9,382 bases of DNA from Clostridiales bacterium (lineage in GTDB: Bacteria; Bacillota; Clostridia; Christensenellales; CAG-138). Numbering within the stretch: the first letter of the stretch is position 1; each line of letters starts with the position of its first letter. A program made the position numbers and the translations under genes. The DNA lies in contig DNFZ01000088.1 in the NCBI GenBank assembly GCA_003486785.1, positions 1 to 9,382 on the forward strand. Reading direction: 5' to 3'. Under the pieces are notes generated by a model that was not told where the DNA came from, made no database searches, and was given only the letters and a program-made list of their open reading frames with translations. Below, in pieces: positions 1 to 6,903 of the stretch.

Positions 1-1523
1 CCGCCGATGCAGCCGCCCGGGCAGGCCATGACTTCGATGAAGTGATAGTCCGCCTCGCCTCTTCTGACCATCTCGAGCAGCTGGAAGGCGTTCTCCGTGC
101 CGCTGGTGACCGCAACGCGCACCTTGGTGCCCGCGAGATCATACTCCGCCTCCTTGCAGTCTGCCACGCCGCGGACCTCGGTGAAGTCCAGGTTGTCGAG
201 CGGTTTGCCGGTGACGATCTCGGCAACGGTGCGAAGCGCCGCTTCCATAACGCCGCCGGTTGCGCCGAAGATGTGGCCCGCGCCCGACGCAACGCCCAGC
301 ATGGGATCGAAATCCTCGTCCGCCAGCTCGGCGAAGCGAATGCCGGAGCGCTTGATCATGTTGGCAAGCTCGCGCGTGGTGAGCGAAACATCGACATCCG
401 GCACGCCTGCGGCGGCCTCGTTGTCACGCGTGCACTCAAATTTCTTCGCGGTGCAGGGCATGATGGACACGACGAACAGATCTTTCGGATCGATGCCCAT
501 CTTCTCGGCGTAATAGGTCTTCACCAGCGCGCCGAACATCTGCTGCGGGCTCTTGCAGCTAGAGAGGTTTTCGATCATATCCGGGAAGTAATATTCGCAG
601 AACTTAACCCAGCCCGGTGAGCAGGAGGTAATCAGCGGCAGCTTGCCGCCGTTTTGCAGGCGGTTTAGCAGCTCGGTTCCCTCTTCCATGATGGTGACGT
701 CCGCGGCGAAGTCCACATCGAACACCTTATCAAAGCCGAGTCTGCGAAGCGCCGCCGCGAGCTTGCCCTGCACATTGGTGCCGATCGGCATGCCGAAGCA
801 TTCGCCGAGCTGCACGCGGACGGAGGGCGCGGGGGCGACGATGACGTGCTTGGTCTTGTCGGCAAGGGCATCCCAAACGATGTGGGTGTCGTCGCGCTCG
901 GACAGCGCGCCCGTCGGACAGACGGAGATGCATTGGCCGCAGTTGATGCAGGGCGTCTCGTTGAGCGGCATATCAAATGCGCTGCCAACGTGTGTATCAA
1001 ACCCGCGCTCGTTGGTGCCGATGACGGCGACGTGCTGATTCTGTCCGCAGACCGCAACGCAGCGGCGGCAAAGGATGCACTTGCTGTTGTCGCGCACAAG
1101 GTGCGGGGCGCTGCGCTCATACTGTGGCTTGAGGTCTTCGTTGCCCATGTATTTGTATTGATCTACGCCATATTCGTGGGCAAGCGTCTGCAGTTCGCAA
1201 TCCGGGCTGCGATCGCAGCTCAGGCAGTCCATGCGGTGGTTGCTCAAAATGAGCTCGAGCGTGGTCTTTCTTGCTTCGCGCAGCTCCGGCGTGTTGGTCT
1301 GAATCTCCATGCCGTCCGCCACCTGCTGCACGCAGGCCGCCGCGTGGCCGCGTACGCCCGTCGCCTGCACGAGGCAGATGCGGCACGCCGCGATGGCGTT
1401 GATCTTGCGCAGATAGCACAGCGTCGGGATGCGGATACCCGCAACGTGGGCCGCTTCCAGAATGGTTGCATCGGCGGGAACCTTTGTTTCGATCCCGTTT
1501 ATCTTGACTGTTACCTGATCCAT
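1..1523 (-). CDS. hydA: [FeFe]-hydrogenase catalytic subunit HydA (HndD-like), C-terminus cut by window edge
   Basis: This is the cytoplasmic catalytic subunit that makes or consumes H2 at the H-cluster; in this operon it probably works with HydB and HydC to couple H2 to NAD(P)H and ferredoxin. 507 codons are visible and about 70 residues are probably missing. The N-terminus has a [2Fe-2S] ferredoxin domain (C36, C47, C50, C64), then the His-Cys3 cluster site (H96, C100, C103, C109) and two [4Fe-4S] sites (C149/C152/C155/C159 and C192/C195/C198/C202). The H-cluster domain has L1 TSCSPGW (299-305), L2 MPCTAKKFE with C357 and L3 EVMACPGGCIG with C501 and C505. Residue numbers run two ahead of Clostridium pasteurianum CpI throughout. 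The odd point is Ser302, which aligns with the CpI cluster ligand Cys300; Cys301 aligns with the proton-shuttle Cys299. The ATG at 1523 follows GGAGG, and hydB ends 12 nt upstream, so the two genes are cotranscribed. Confidence 0.96.
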   Translation of the reverse strand, partial: MDQVTVKINGIETKVPADATILEAAHVAGIRIPTLCYLRKINAIAACRICLVQATGVRGHAAACVQQVADGMEIQTNTPELREARKTTLELILSNHRMDCLSCDRSPDCELQTLAHEYGVDQYKYMGNEDLKPQYERSAPHLVRDNSKCILCRRCVAVCGQNQHVAVIGTNERGFDTHVGSAFDMPLNETPCINCGQCISVCPTGALSERDDTHIVWDALADKTKHVIVAPAPSVRVQLGECFGMPIGTNVQGKLAAALRRLGFDKVFDVDFAADVTIMEEGTELLNRLQNGGKLPLITSCSPGWVKFCEYYFPDMIENLSSCKSPQQMFGALVKTYYAEKMGIDPKDLFVVSIMPCTAKKFECTRDNEAAAGVPDVDVSLTTRELANMIKRSGIRFAELADEDFDPMLGVASGAGHIFGATGGVMEAALRTVAEIVTGKPLDNLDFTEVRGVADCKEAEYDLAGTKVRVAVTSGTENAFQLLEMVRRGEADYHFIEVMACPGGCIG

Positions 1524-1535
1524 GTTCCTGCCTCC

Positions 1536-3329
1536 TTACTTCTTGGAAATGGCGCTGAATTTGCAGTTATCCATGCAGGCGCCGCATTTGATACATTTGC
1601 TCTGATCGATGACGTGCGGCTCCTTCACCTTGCCTGCAATGCAGCTCACGGGGCACCTGCGTGCGCAGAGCGTGCAGCCCGTGCACTTGGCGGGGTCTAT
1701 CACATACTGCAGAAGCTTTTTGCAAACGCCCGCCGGGCAGCGCTTGTCGACCACGTGCGCCATATACTCATCCTTGAAATACTTGAGCGTGGAGAGCACG
1801 GGGTTGGGCGCGGTCTGGCCCAGGCCGCAGAGCGCGTTGTTGATGATGTAGTGGCAGAGCTCTTCCATCTTGTCGAGATCCTCGAGCGTGCCGTTGCCCT
1901 CGGTGATCTTGTTGAGCATCTCGAGCAGGCGGCGCGTGCCGATGCGGCACGGGGTGCACTTGCCGCAGCTCTCATCCACCGTAAACTCGAGGAAGAAGCG
2001 CGCAACGTCCACCATGCAGTTGTCTTCGTCCATGACGATGAGTCCGCCGCTGCCCATCATGGAGCCGATGGCCTTGAGGTTTTCATAGTCGATCGGCGTA
2101 TCCAGGTGCTCCGCGGGGATGCATCCGCCCGAAGGTCCGCCGGTCTGCGCGGCTTTGAACTTCTTGCCGCCGGGGATGCCACCGCCGATTTCAAAGAGAA
2201 TCTGACGCAGCGTGGTGCCCATCGGAATCTCGACAAGGCCGGTGTTGTTGATCTTGCCGCCGAGCGCGAAGACCTTCGTGCCCTTGCTGCACTCTGTGCC
2301 CATCGAGGAGAACCATTCGGCTCCCTTGACGATGATCTGCGGAATGTTGGCGAGGGTTTCCACGTTGTTGATGATGGTGGGTTTGCCAAAGAGGCCCTTG
2401 ACCGCCGGGAACGGGGGCTTGTTGCGCGGCTCGCCGCGGTTACCCTCGATGCTGGTCATCAGCGCCGTCTCTTCGCCGCAGACGAACGCGCCCGCGCCAA
2501 GGCGGATGTCGATATCAAAATCGAAGCTGGTGCCGAAGATGTTTTTGCCGAGCAGGCCGTATGCGCGCGCCTGATCGATGGCGATCTTGAGGCGCTTGAC
2601 CGCGATGGGATACTCCGCGCGGACATAAATATAGCCGTGTGTGCCGCCGATGGCATAGCCCGCGATGGCCATCGCCTCGAGCACCGCGTGCGGGTCGCCT
2701 TCGAGCACAGATCTATCCATAAACGCGCCGGGGTCGCCCTCGTCCGCGTTGCAGATGACGTATTTTTCATCCGAAGCGTTGTTTGCTGCGAACTGCCATT
2801 TCGTGCCGGTTGGGAAGCCTGCGCCGCCGCGGCCGCGCAGCCCGCTGGCCTTGATGATGTCGATGACCTGCTGCGGCGTCATCTCGGTGAGCGCTTTGCC
2901 CAGCGCAAGATAGCCGTCCAGCGCGATGTATTCATCGATCTCTTCGGGGTTGATCACGCCGCAATTGCTCAGCGCAATGCGCATCTGGCTCTTATAGAAC
3001 GGCGTCTCGGAAAGCGAGGTTACGCCGTGGGGCATCTCTTCCGTCTTGGGGTTGTAGACGAGGCGCTCGACCGGACGGCCCTTGAGCAGGTGCTCGCTGA
3101 CAATCTCGGTGACATCCTCTTCCGTCACGCGGCTGTAGAATGTACCCTCCGGGTATACGATCATGATCGGGCCCAATGCGCAGAGGCCGAAGCATCCGGT
3201 CTGGACTACCTTGATCTCCTCGTCGAGACCCTGTTTCTTGAGCTCGTTTTCGAGGTGCTCGCGAATCGCGGGGCTGCCGCTGGACGTGCAGCCGGTGCCG
3301 CCGCATACTAATACGTGTGAACGAATCAT
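1536..3329 (-). CDS. hydB: NuoF-like NAD(P)/FMN hydrogenase subunit HydB (HndC-like)
   Basis: At 597 residues this is the usual full length for HydB/HndC. This flavin subunit exchanges electrons with NAD(P)H and is the expected site of electron bifurcation in HydABC complexes (family knowledge). In order: a thioredoxin-like [2Fe-2S] domain (C9, C14, C46, C50); the NuoF core with the FMN/NAD glycine-rich loop GLRGRGGAGFPTG (163-175), CNADEGDPGAF (193-203), CGEETAL (284-290) and the EGNRGEPRNKPPFPA stretch near 295-309; an SLBB-like region; a [4Fe-4S] site (C455, C458, C461, C501); a CPAGVC stretch (531-536); and a C-terminal 2x[4Fe-4S] ferredoxin domain (C549/C552/C555/C559 and C579/C582/C585/C589). 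That ferredoxin tail separates it from the respiratory NuoF subunit. The ATG follows GGAGGAG and lies 15 nt after the small [2Fe-2S] gene. Confidence 0.97.
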   Translation of the reverse strand: MIRSHVLVCGGTGCTSSGSPAIREHLENELKKQGLDEEIKVVQTGCFGLCALGPIMIVYPEGTFYSRVTEEDVTEIVSEHLLKGRPVERLVYNPKTEEMPHGVTSLSETPFYKSQMRIALSNCGVINPEEIDEYIALDGYLALGKALTEMTPQQVIDIIKASGLRGRGGAGFPTGTKWQFAANNASDEKYVICNADEGDPGAFMDRSVLEGDPHAVLEAMAIAGYAIGGTHGYIYVRAEYPIAVKRLKIAIDQARAYGLLGKNIFGTSFDFDIDIRLGAGAFVCGEETALMTSIEGNRGEPRNKPPFPAVKGLFGKPTIINNVETLANIPQIIVKGAEWFSSMGTECSKGTKVFALGGKINNTGLVEIPMGTTLRQILFEIGGGIPGGKKFKAAQTGGPSGGCIPAEHLDTPIDYENLKAIGSMMGSGGLIVMDEDNCMVDVARFFLEFTVDESCGKCTPCRIGTRRLLEMLNKITEGNGTLEDLDKMEELCHYIINNALCGLGQTAPNPVLSTLKYFKDEYMAHVVDKRCPAGVCKKLLQYVIDPAKCTGCTLCARRCPVSCIAGKVKEPHVIDQSKCIKCGACMDNCKFSAISKK

Positions 3330-3344
3330 TGGTTACTCCTCCGC

Positions 3345-3710
3345 CTATTTCTCACCGATCGTGTATTCGTAAACGGGCTTGCCGCCCTTGATGTGCTCGC
3401 TGACAACCTGCTTTGCTTTTTCGGGCGTCATCTTGACATAGGTGACTTTTTCCTTGCCCGCTTCAAACACTTCCACGATAGGCTCAAGGCGGCAAATGCC
3501 GATGCAGCCCGTCTGCGAAACGGTTGCCTTTTCGCTCACGCCCTGCTTTTCGATCTCTTCCACCATGGCGCTGAGCACCGGGCGCGCGCCGGCGGCGATG
3601 CCGCAGGTCGCCATGCCAACGACGATGCGAATCTCGTTGTGTCCCTCGCGGAGCGCAACCTTGCTCTTGCTTCTCTCGCGAATCTCTGCCAGTTCCTGCA
3701 ATGATTTCAT
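3345..3710 (-). CDS. hndB: Small thioredoxin-like [2Fe-2S] hydrogenase subunit (HndB-like)
   Basis: This 121-residue protein belongs to the small (2Fe-2S) ferredoxin-domain family found just before hydB in Hnd-type NAD(P)-linked hydrogenases. It probably passes electrons within the complex; its precise role is not settled. After a charged N-terminal helix (1-20), the segment VVGMATCGIAAGARPVL (30-46) carries C36 and QTGCIGICRLEP (67-78) carries C69 and C73. Only three of the four cysteines typical of thioredoxin-like [2Fe-2S] domains are present; the position aligned with the first Cys of HydB or HydC is V31. As I recall, this is a family trait rather than damage. The frame stays open upstream to an ATG at 3830, but the ATG at 3710 is chosen because GAGGAAGG precedes it and the family starts here (MKSLQEL). 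A 154-nt gap separates it from the ATPase gene upstream. Confidence 0.88.
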   Translation of the reverse strand: MKSLQELAEIRERSKSKVALREGHNEIRIVVGMATCGIAAGARPVLSAMVEEIEKQGVSEKATVSQTGCIGICRLEPIVEVFEAGKEKVTYVKMTPEKAKQVVSEHIKGGKPVYEYTIGEK

Positions 3711-3864
3711 GTTCTTCGTTCCTTCCTCACTCATGTTGATCCAAAGATTGATCCCAAAGTTTTCTGCTGATTCCACCCGGACAGTATTTCCGCCCGCGCG
3801 GTGATATATAACAAAAGCAATTCTGCTCATGTGACGCTGTTTGAGCGGCGCTCTTGCCGCAGGC
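3711..3864 (-). other. 154-nt intercistronic gap before the hndB-hydB-hydA block
   Basis: This is one of the two longest breaks inside the operon and it separates the signalling genes from the structural block. On the transcribed strand it begins with a GC stem GCGGC/GCCGC (arms 3856-3860 and 3845-3849, 6-nt loop), with no T-run after it, so it is not a convincing terminator. Further on it has an AT-rich TTGTTATATATCACC stretch (about 3800-3814) whose TATATA could act as a -10, but no good -35 lies 16-18 nt upstream. It ends in the hndB ribosome binding site. An internal promoter or processing site is possible but unproven. The open frame across it has no ribosome binding site of its own. Confidence 0.4.
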
Positions 3865-4407
3865 TCACGATTCCCCGTTTAAAAACTCTCTCGCCCAGGC
3901 AAGTACGTCCGGACTGTTGAGCGGGACCTCATCCCCCAGCACCTCCCGCATCTCGTCGGTACTCAGCCGCTGCTCTCCCGCCTCTGTTTGATAGACGTAC
4001 GTGAGAGAAAGATCGGGGTTGCCCTGTATCAGCGTGAGTATACTCTCTGTGATATCCCCCATCGGCGCGCAATCCACATGCGCGGTATCAAACGCAGCCG
4101 TCACGGTGGTGCCGTGCGTGTCCCCTTCGTTTGCCGCCTGATGCGACTCGATCGAGAACGTCCCCCCCGTCTGCTCCGCCGCCATCTTAAACAGCGGCAA
4201 TCCCATGCCGACTTTTCTCGTCGTGCGCGTGGTGGTAAAGGGGTTTGCGGCCTCTGCCGCAAAAGCGGGGCTCATGCCCGTGCCGTCGTCAGATATCGTG
4301 ATCGTGAGCCAGTTGTTGCGCTTTTCGAGCGTAATCTCCACGCGGCTCGCGCTGGCCTTGATCGAATTCTGCGCGATATCGAGGATATTGAGCGAGAGTT
4401 CCTTCAT
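3865..4407 (-). CDS. GHKL-type ATP-binding protein (histidine-kinase-like ATPase domain)
   Basis: A 180-residue protein with a complete HATPase_c fold: an N-box ILDIAQNSIKA (8-18, N14), the G1 box DDGTGM (40-45), a lid region (TTTRTTRK, 58-65), the G2 box GMGLPL (67-72) and a closing HGTTVT (98-103). No dimerisation/phosphoacceptor (HisKA) domain, transmembrane segment or sensor domain is visible; about 70 C-terminal residues are of unrecognised type. It is therefore a stand-alone cytosolic ATPase or kinase, not a normal two-component sensor. The ATG at 4407 is supported by GGAGG six bases upstream and by a 4-nt ATGA overlap with the PHP gene, implying translational coupling. By context it would act on or with the HydS-like, DRTGG and PHP proteins; its substrate is unknown. 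The open frame runs 108 codons further upstream but lies inside the PHP gene and is not used. Confidence 0.9.
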   Translation of the reverse strand: MKELSLNILDIAQNSIKASASRVEITLEKRNNWLTITISDDGTGMSPAFAAEAANPFTTTRTTRKVGMGLPLFKMAAEQTGGTFSIESHQAANEGDTHGTTVTAAFDTAHVDCAPMGDITESILTLIQGNPDLSLTYVYQTEAGEQRLSTDEMREVLGDEVPLNSPDVLAWAREFLNGES

Positions 4408-5159
4408 AAGATACCTCCGCGCTCCTGTTCGCTTAGCCAGTCGATCAGCGCGTCCCGTACTTCCTGCGCGCCGGCTCCGCGCTCGCACTTCAGGTAGAGC
4501 GGAAACCCCGGCTCGGCAATCTCCCAAAGCCTGTGCGCATCCGAGGAGACGATTGCGCGCTTGGCGCATAAAATTGGATGCTCCTGTGTGAGTGCGGCCA
4601 GGTTTGCCGCGTCTCGCACCTCTACGGCGGAGAACTCCGGCTCTTCCGGCACGCCGCCAAGCACGGAGAGCATGCCGTTTGCCTCGCGGTCGATGTGCGC
4701 GGGGATTGCCGCGCCGCGGTGCGCCCGGCAAAGATGCGCCGCAGCCTCCAGCGAGAGGGTGGTCGCGTTGACGAGGAGGAATGCTTCCTCGCCGCAGGGT
4801 TCGTCGTCCTTATCGATCAAGAGCTGATGCCCGAAGATCTCCGGCCGGTTTTTGATCCGGACGCGTTGCTCGTCCACCGCCGCCCAAAAGGCGGTTGCAT
4901 CCAATAGCGTTCGAAAGAGGCACAAAAGATGTACGTCTTCGCTCGTGGTGAGCTCCATGCCAGCAACCGGCGTTACGCCATACGTTTTGCACGCGGCGAA
5001 GAGCGATTCGCAGTTGCCGCAGGTGTTGTGATCCGTCAGCGCGATGATATCCAGGCCGTTGAGCTTGGCCACGCCCGCAATGTTGCCCGGCGTCATCTCC
5101 TCGTCCCCGCAGGGGGAGAGGCAGGAGTGTATGTGTAAATCGCACCGAAACGCGCTCAT
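4404..5159 (-). CDS. PHP-domain phosphoesterase
   Basis: This 251-residue protein has the full set of PHP (polymerase and histidinol phosphatase) metal ligands: DLHIHS with H9 and H11, LTDHN with D43 and H44, GMELTT with E69, H77, PAHIDRE with H155, and SSDAH with D207 and H209. The family hydrolyses phosphoesters with two or three divalent metals, so this is probably an active phosphatase or (oligo)nucleotidase; the substrate cannot be told from sequence. It lacks polymerase or HisK-type extra domains. The ATG at 5159 overlaps the DRTGG stop by 4 nt (ATGA), and its own stop overlaps the next ATPase in the same way. There is no clear Shine-Dalgarno before this ATG, so translation probably depends on termination of the upstream gene. 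Being embedded among ATPase and DRTGG genes makes a dephosphorylating role in signalling more likely than a metabolic one (inference). Confidence 0.92.
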   Translation of the reverse strand: MSAFRCDLHIHSCLSPCGDEEMTPGNIAGVAKLNGLDIIALTDHNTCGNCESLFAACKTYGVTPVAGMELTTSEDVHLLCLFRTLLDATAFWAAVDEQRVRIKNRPEIFGHQLLIDKDDEPCGEEAFLLVNATTLSLEAAAHLCRAHRGAAIPAHIDREANGMLSVLGGVPEEPEFSAVEVRDAANLAALTQEHPILCAKRAIVSSDAHRLWEIAEPGFPLYLKCERGAGAQEVRDALIDWLSEQERGGIL

Positions 5160-5482
5160 AGCAGCCGGCTGACCGCGGCGGCAAGCGCAAAGGCGGAGGA
5201 TTCGCTGCCCAGCAGGTTAACGCCCTTTTCCTGGGCCAAGTCCGAAACGCCCGCATCCGGCACGACGCCTTCGCAGAGGATGATGCAGCTCACGTCCGCA
5301 AGCGTCGCCACCGCCACGATGTTGGGATTGCTCATGATGGTCAGCCACGCGTCGTCCGCCTCGGCTCTGCCCATCACCCAGCTCAAAAGATCGCCCGCAT
5401 ATCCGCCGCGCACTTGCTTTTCGCCTTGCGGCAGGGCAAACGCGGTGAGGTTGAGCGCTTCTTTCAGGCTAAGCACCGTCAT
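5156..5482 (-). CDS. DRTGG-domain protein, second copy
   Basis: A 108-residue stand-alone DRTGG-type domain. The region QVRGGYAGDLLSWVMGRAE (23-41) keeps the RGG of the namesake motif and the following helix, and WLTIMSNPNIVAVA (46-59) and the C-terminal SSAFALAAAVSRLL match the fold of these small alpha/beta proteins. DRTGG domains occur beside CBS domains in pyrophosphatases, in phosphotransacetylase-like proteins and alone in hydrogenase operons; the ligand and function are unknown, and a nucleotide or phosphate-regulated switch is a guess. The ATG at 5482 follows GAGGAGGAG and overlaps the HydS-like stop by ATGA; its own stop overlaps the PHP start in the same way. It resembles the DRTGG protein at 7373-7720 in length and order of elements but keeps more of the motif. 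Confidence 0.87.
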   Translation of the reverse strand: MTVLSLKEALNLTAFALPQGEKQVRGGYAGDLLSWVMGRAEADDAWLTIMSNPNIVAVATLADVSCIILCEGVVPDAGVSDLAQEKGVNLLGSESSAFALAAAVSRLL

Positions 5483-6768
5483 ACTTTCTCCTCCTCGGGA
5501 CACTTGGCAAGCTCCTGTATTCGCTCGCGCATGTACACGATGCATTCGTCCACACTGCGCCCGCCGAGCACAACGTCCTCGGCAAACGCGCGGCATGTAG
5601 GCGCCCCGCAGGAGCCGCAGTCCAGCGCGGGCAGAGAGGAGGCAAGGGTTTCGATCTCGCTCATCTTCTGCATCGCTGTGGTTAAATCTTCGTCAAACTT
5701 GCCAACCGGTCGATATTCGAGGTCTTTTGGGAAGAGGATTTCTTCCGGATAGCCCTCGGTATCGTCCTTTTCCAATCGATTCTGCGATACCGGCAAATAG
5801 CGTCTGAGCGCCTGGAGCCGTACCCGCGCGATGTAAGGGTTTTCCACCGTCGCCACCCCGCCGACGCAGCCGCCGGGGCAGGCGTTGAGCTCTACAAACT
5901 GCAGCATCGGGAAGTGCCCGGTCTCGATTTCGTCCAGCACGCGGATAACGTTTTCAATTCCGTCCGCCGCGAGATACTTATCGTTGAAGAGCGCGCTCGC
6001 CTCTCCGCCGGTGCTCGCCCAGCTCATGCCGATCATGCCGCTTTGGCTGTTCGTCCTGGGCGCTACGTTTTTCTTCATCACGCCGATGAGCTTGAAGTAG
6101 ATATCGCTCATGGAGACGACATAGTCCACATGGCTCTTTTCGCCTAAAAATCCGTTTTTGACATAGCTCGCCTTTGCCGGGCACGGGGATATGAACACCA
6201 CCGCGATATCCTCCGCTTTGAGCGAGGGATTCTTTTGCAGCGCTTCTTCCCGCGCAATCTTCCCGGCCAGCTCTATGGGCGGCATCATGGGGATGACGTG
6301 GTCGCAAAGATAGGGAAACCGCAGCGTGATGAGCCGCACGACAACGGGACAGGCGGAGTTGATCACGGGATAACTGACGTTCTCATCATTCATATAACGG
6401 CGCGTGTATTCGGTGACGATCTCCGCGGCGCGGGCTACCTCAAACACGTCGTCAAAGCCGATGTCCAACAGCCCCTGCAGGACATAGTCCACGTCTTCCA
6501 GATCCACAAACTGCCCGTAAAACGACGGCGCGGGGAGCGCGATGCGAAACTTCTTTGCGTCGATGTCTTCAAAACGATCGAAGATGGCTTTCTTCGCCTG
6601 ATAGGGGCAGCGGCGGATGCACTCGCCGCAGTCGATGCAAACATCCGAATTGATCACCGCGTGGCCATCGCGAATGCGAATGGCTTCGGTCGGGCAACGC
6701 TTGAGGCAGTTGGTGCAGCCTTTGCATTTCTCGATATCGAGCGAAACCGAATGCTTGTATTGCTTCAT
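5479..6768 (-). CDS. HydS-like putative sensory [FeFe]-hydrogenase (non-canonical H-cluster domain)
   Basis: A 429-residue protein: two [4Fe-4S] sites (C15/C18/C21/C25 and C44/C47/C50/C54), an H-cluster-type domain (about 75-325) and a C-terminal CxxCxxxxCx16C cluster domain (C384, C387, C392, C409). The H-cluster loops are degenerate: L1 is NSACPVVVRL (137-146) with A139 in place of the proton-shuttle Cys and C140 as ligand; L2 is SPCPAK with C196, lacking the usual MPC and the E of KxxE; L3 is ELNACPGGC with C297 and C301. All four cluster ligands are therefore kept. The Ala substitution is what is reported for the sensory HydS of Thermotoga maritima, which is slow and senses rather than metabolises H2. 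As I recall, that protein ends in a PAS domain; here none follows the last cluster, so output would have to go through the neighbouring ATPase, DRTGG or PHP proteins. It is preceded by GAAGGAAG. Confidence 0.9.
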   Translation of the reverse strand: MKQYKHSVSLDIEKCKGCTNCLKRCPTEAIRIRDGHAVINSDVCIDCGECIRRCPYQAKKAIFDRFEDIDAKKFRIALPAPSFYGQFVDLEDVDYVLQGLLDIGFDDVFEVARAAEIVTEYTRRYMNDENVSYPVINSACPVVVRLITLRFPYLCDHVIPMMPPIELAGKIAREEALQKNPSLKAEDIAVVFISPCPAKASYVKNGFLGEKSHVDYVVSMSDIYFKLIGVMKKNVAPRTNSQSGMIGMSWASTGGEASALFNDKYLAADGIENVIRVLDEIETGHFPMLQFVELNACPGGCVGGVATVENPYIARVRLQALRRYLPVSQNRLEKDDTEGYPEEILFPKDLEYRPVGKFDEDLTTAMQKMSEIETLASSLPALDCGSCGAPTCRAFAEDVVLGGRSVDECIVYMRERIQELAKCPEEEKV

Positions 6769-6903
6769 GCGCTTCCTTCGCCTTTCCGCAAGCCTGCTTT
6801 GGATCCGGCGCCGTTGTCGGGAGCCCGCCTGCGTCTTCTGCCGGCGCGCCGCTGCAAAAAGATCGCGCGCGCCTGTATATGCGGCAAAATGGATGATCGA
6901 ACG
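6769..6903 (-). other. 135-nt intercistronic gap before the HydS-like gene
   Basis: No gene is seen. The stretch is very GC-rich (GGCGCGCCGG and CGGCGCCGG blocks with several short self-complementary runs) and ends in the GAAGGAAG ribosome binding site. I see no T-run after a stem and no plausible -35/-10 pair, so neither a terminator nor a promoter is called. It separates the hydC, DRTGG and RsbW-like genes from the overlapping HydS-DRTGG-PHP-ATPase block. Confidence 0.4.

Noticed and set aside
42..620. Plus-strand open frame opposite the end of hydA
   Set aside because: The same antisense effect; it ends exactly where HydA Ser302 uses a TCA codon.
846..3311. Very long open frame on the plus strand (821 codons) opposite hydA and hydB
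   Set aside because: It is codon-aligned antisense to two clearly real genes that share a register. It stays open because TTA, CTA and TCA codons are almost unused in them. The product is low-complexity and Ala/Arg-rich with no family resemblance.
3711..3830. N-terminal 40-residue extension of the HndB-like protein
   Set aside because: No ribosome binding site before the ATG at 3830; the family starts at MKSLQEL and GAGGAAGG precedes the ATG at 3710.
4408..4731. N-terminal 108-residue extension of the second ATPase
   Set aside because: It lies wholly inside the PHP gene and is Arg/Ala-rich out-of-frame sequence; the ATGA overlap and GGAGG support the start at 4407.
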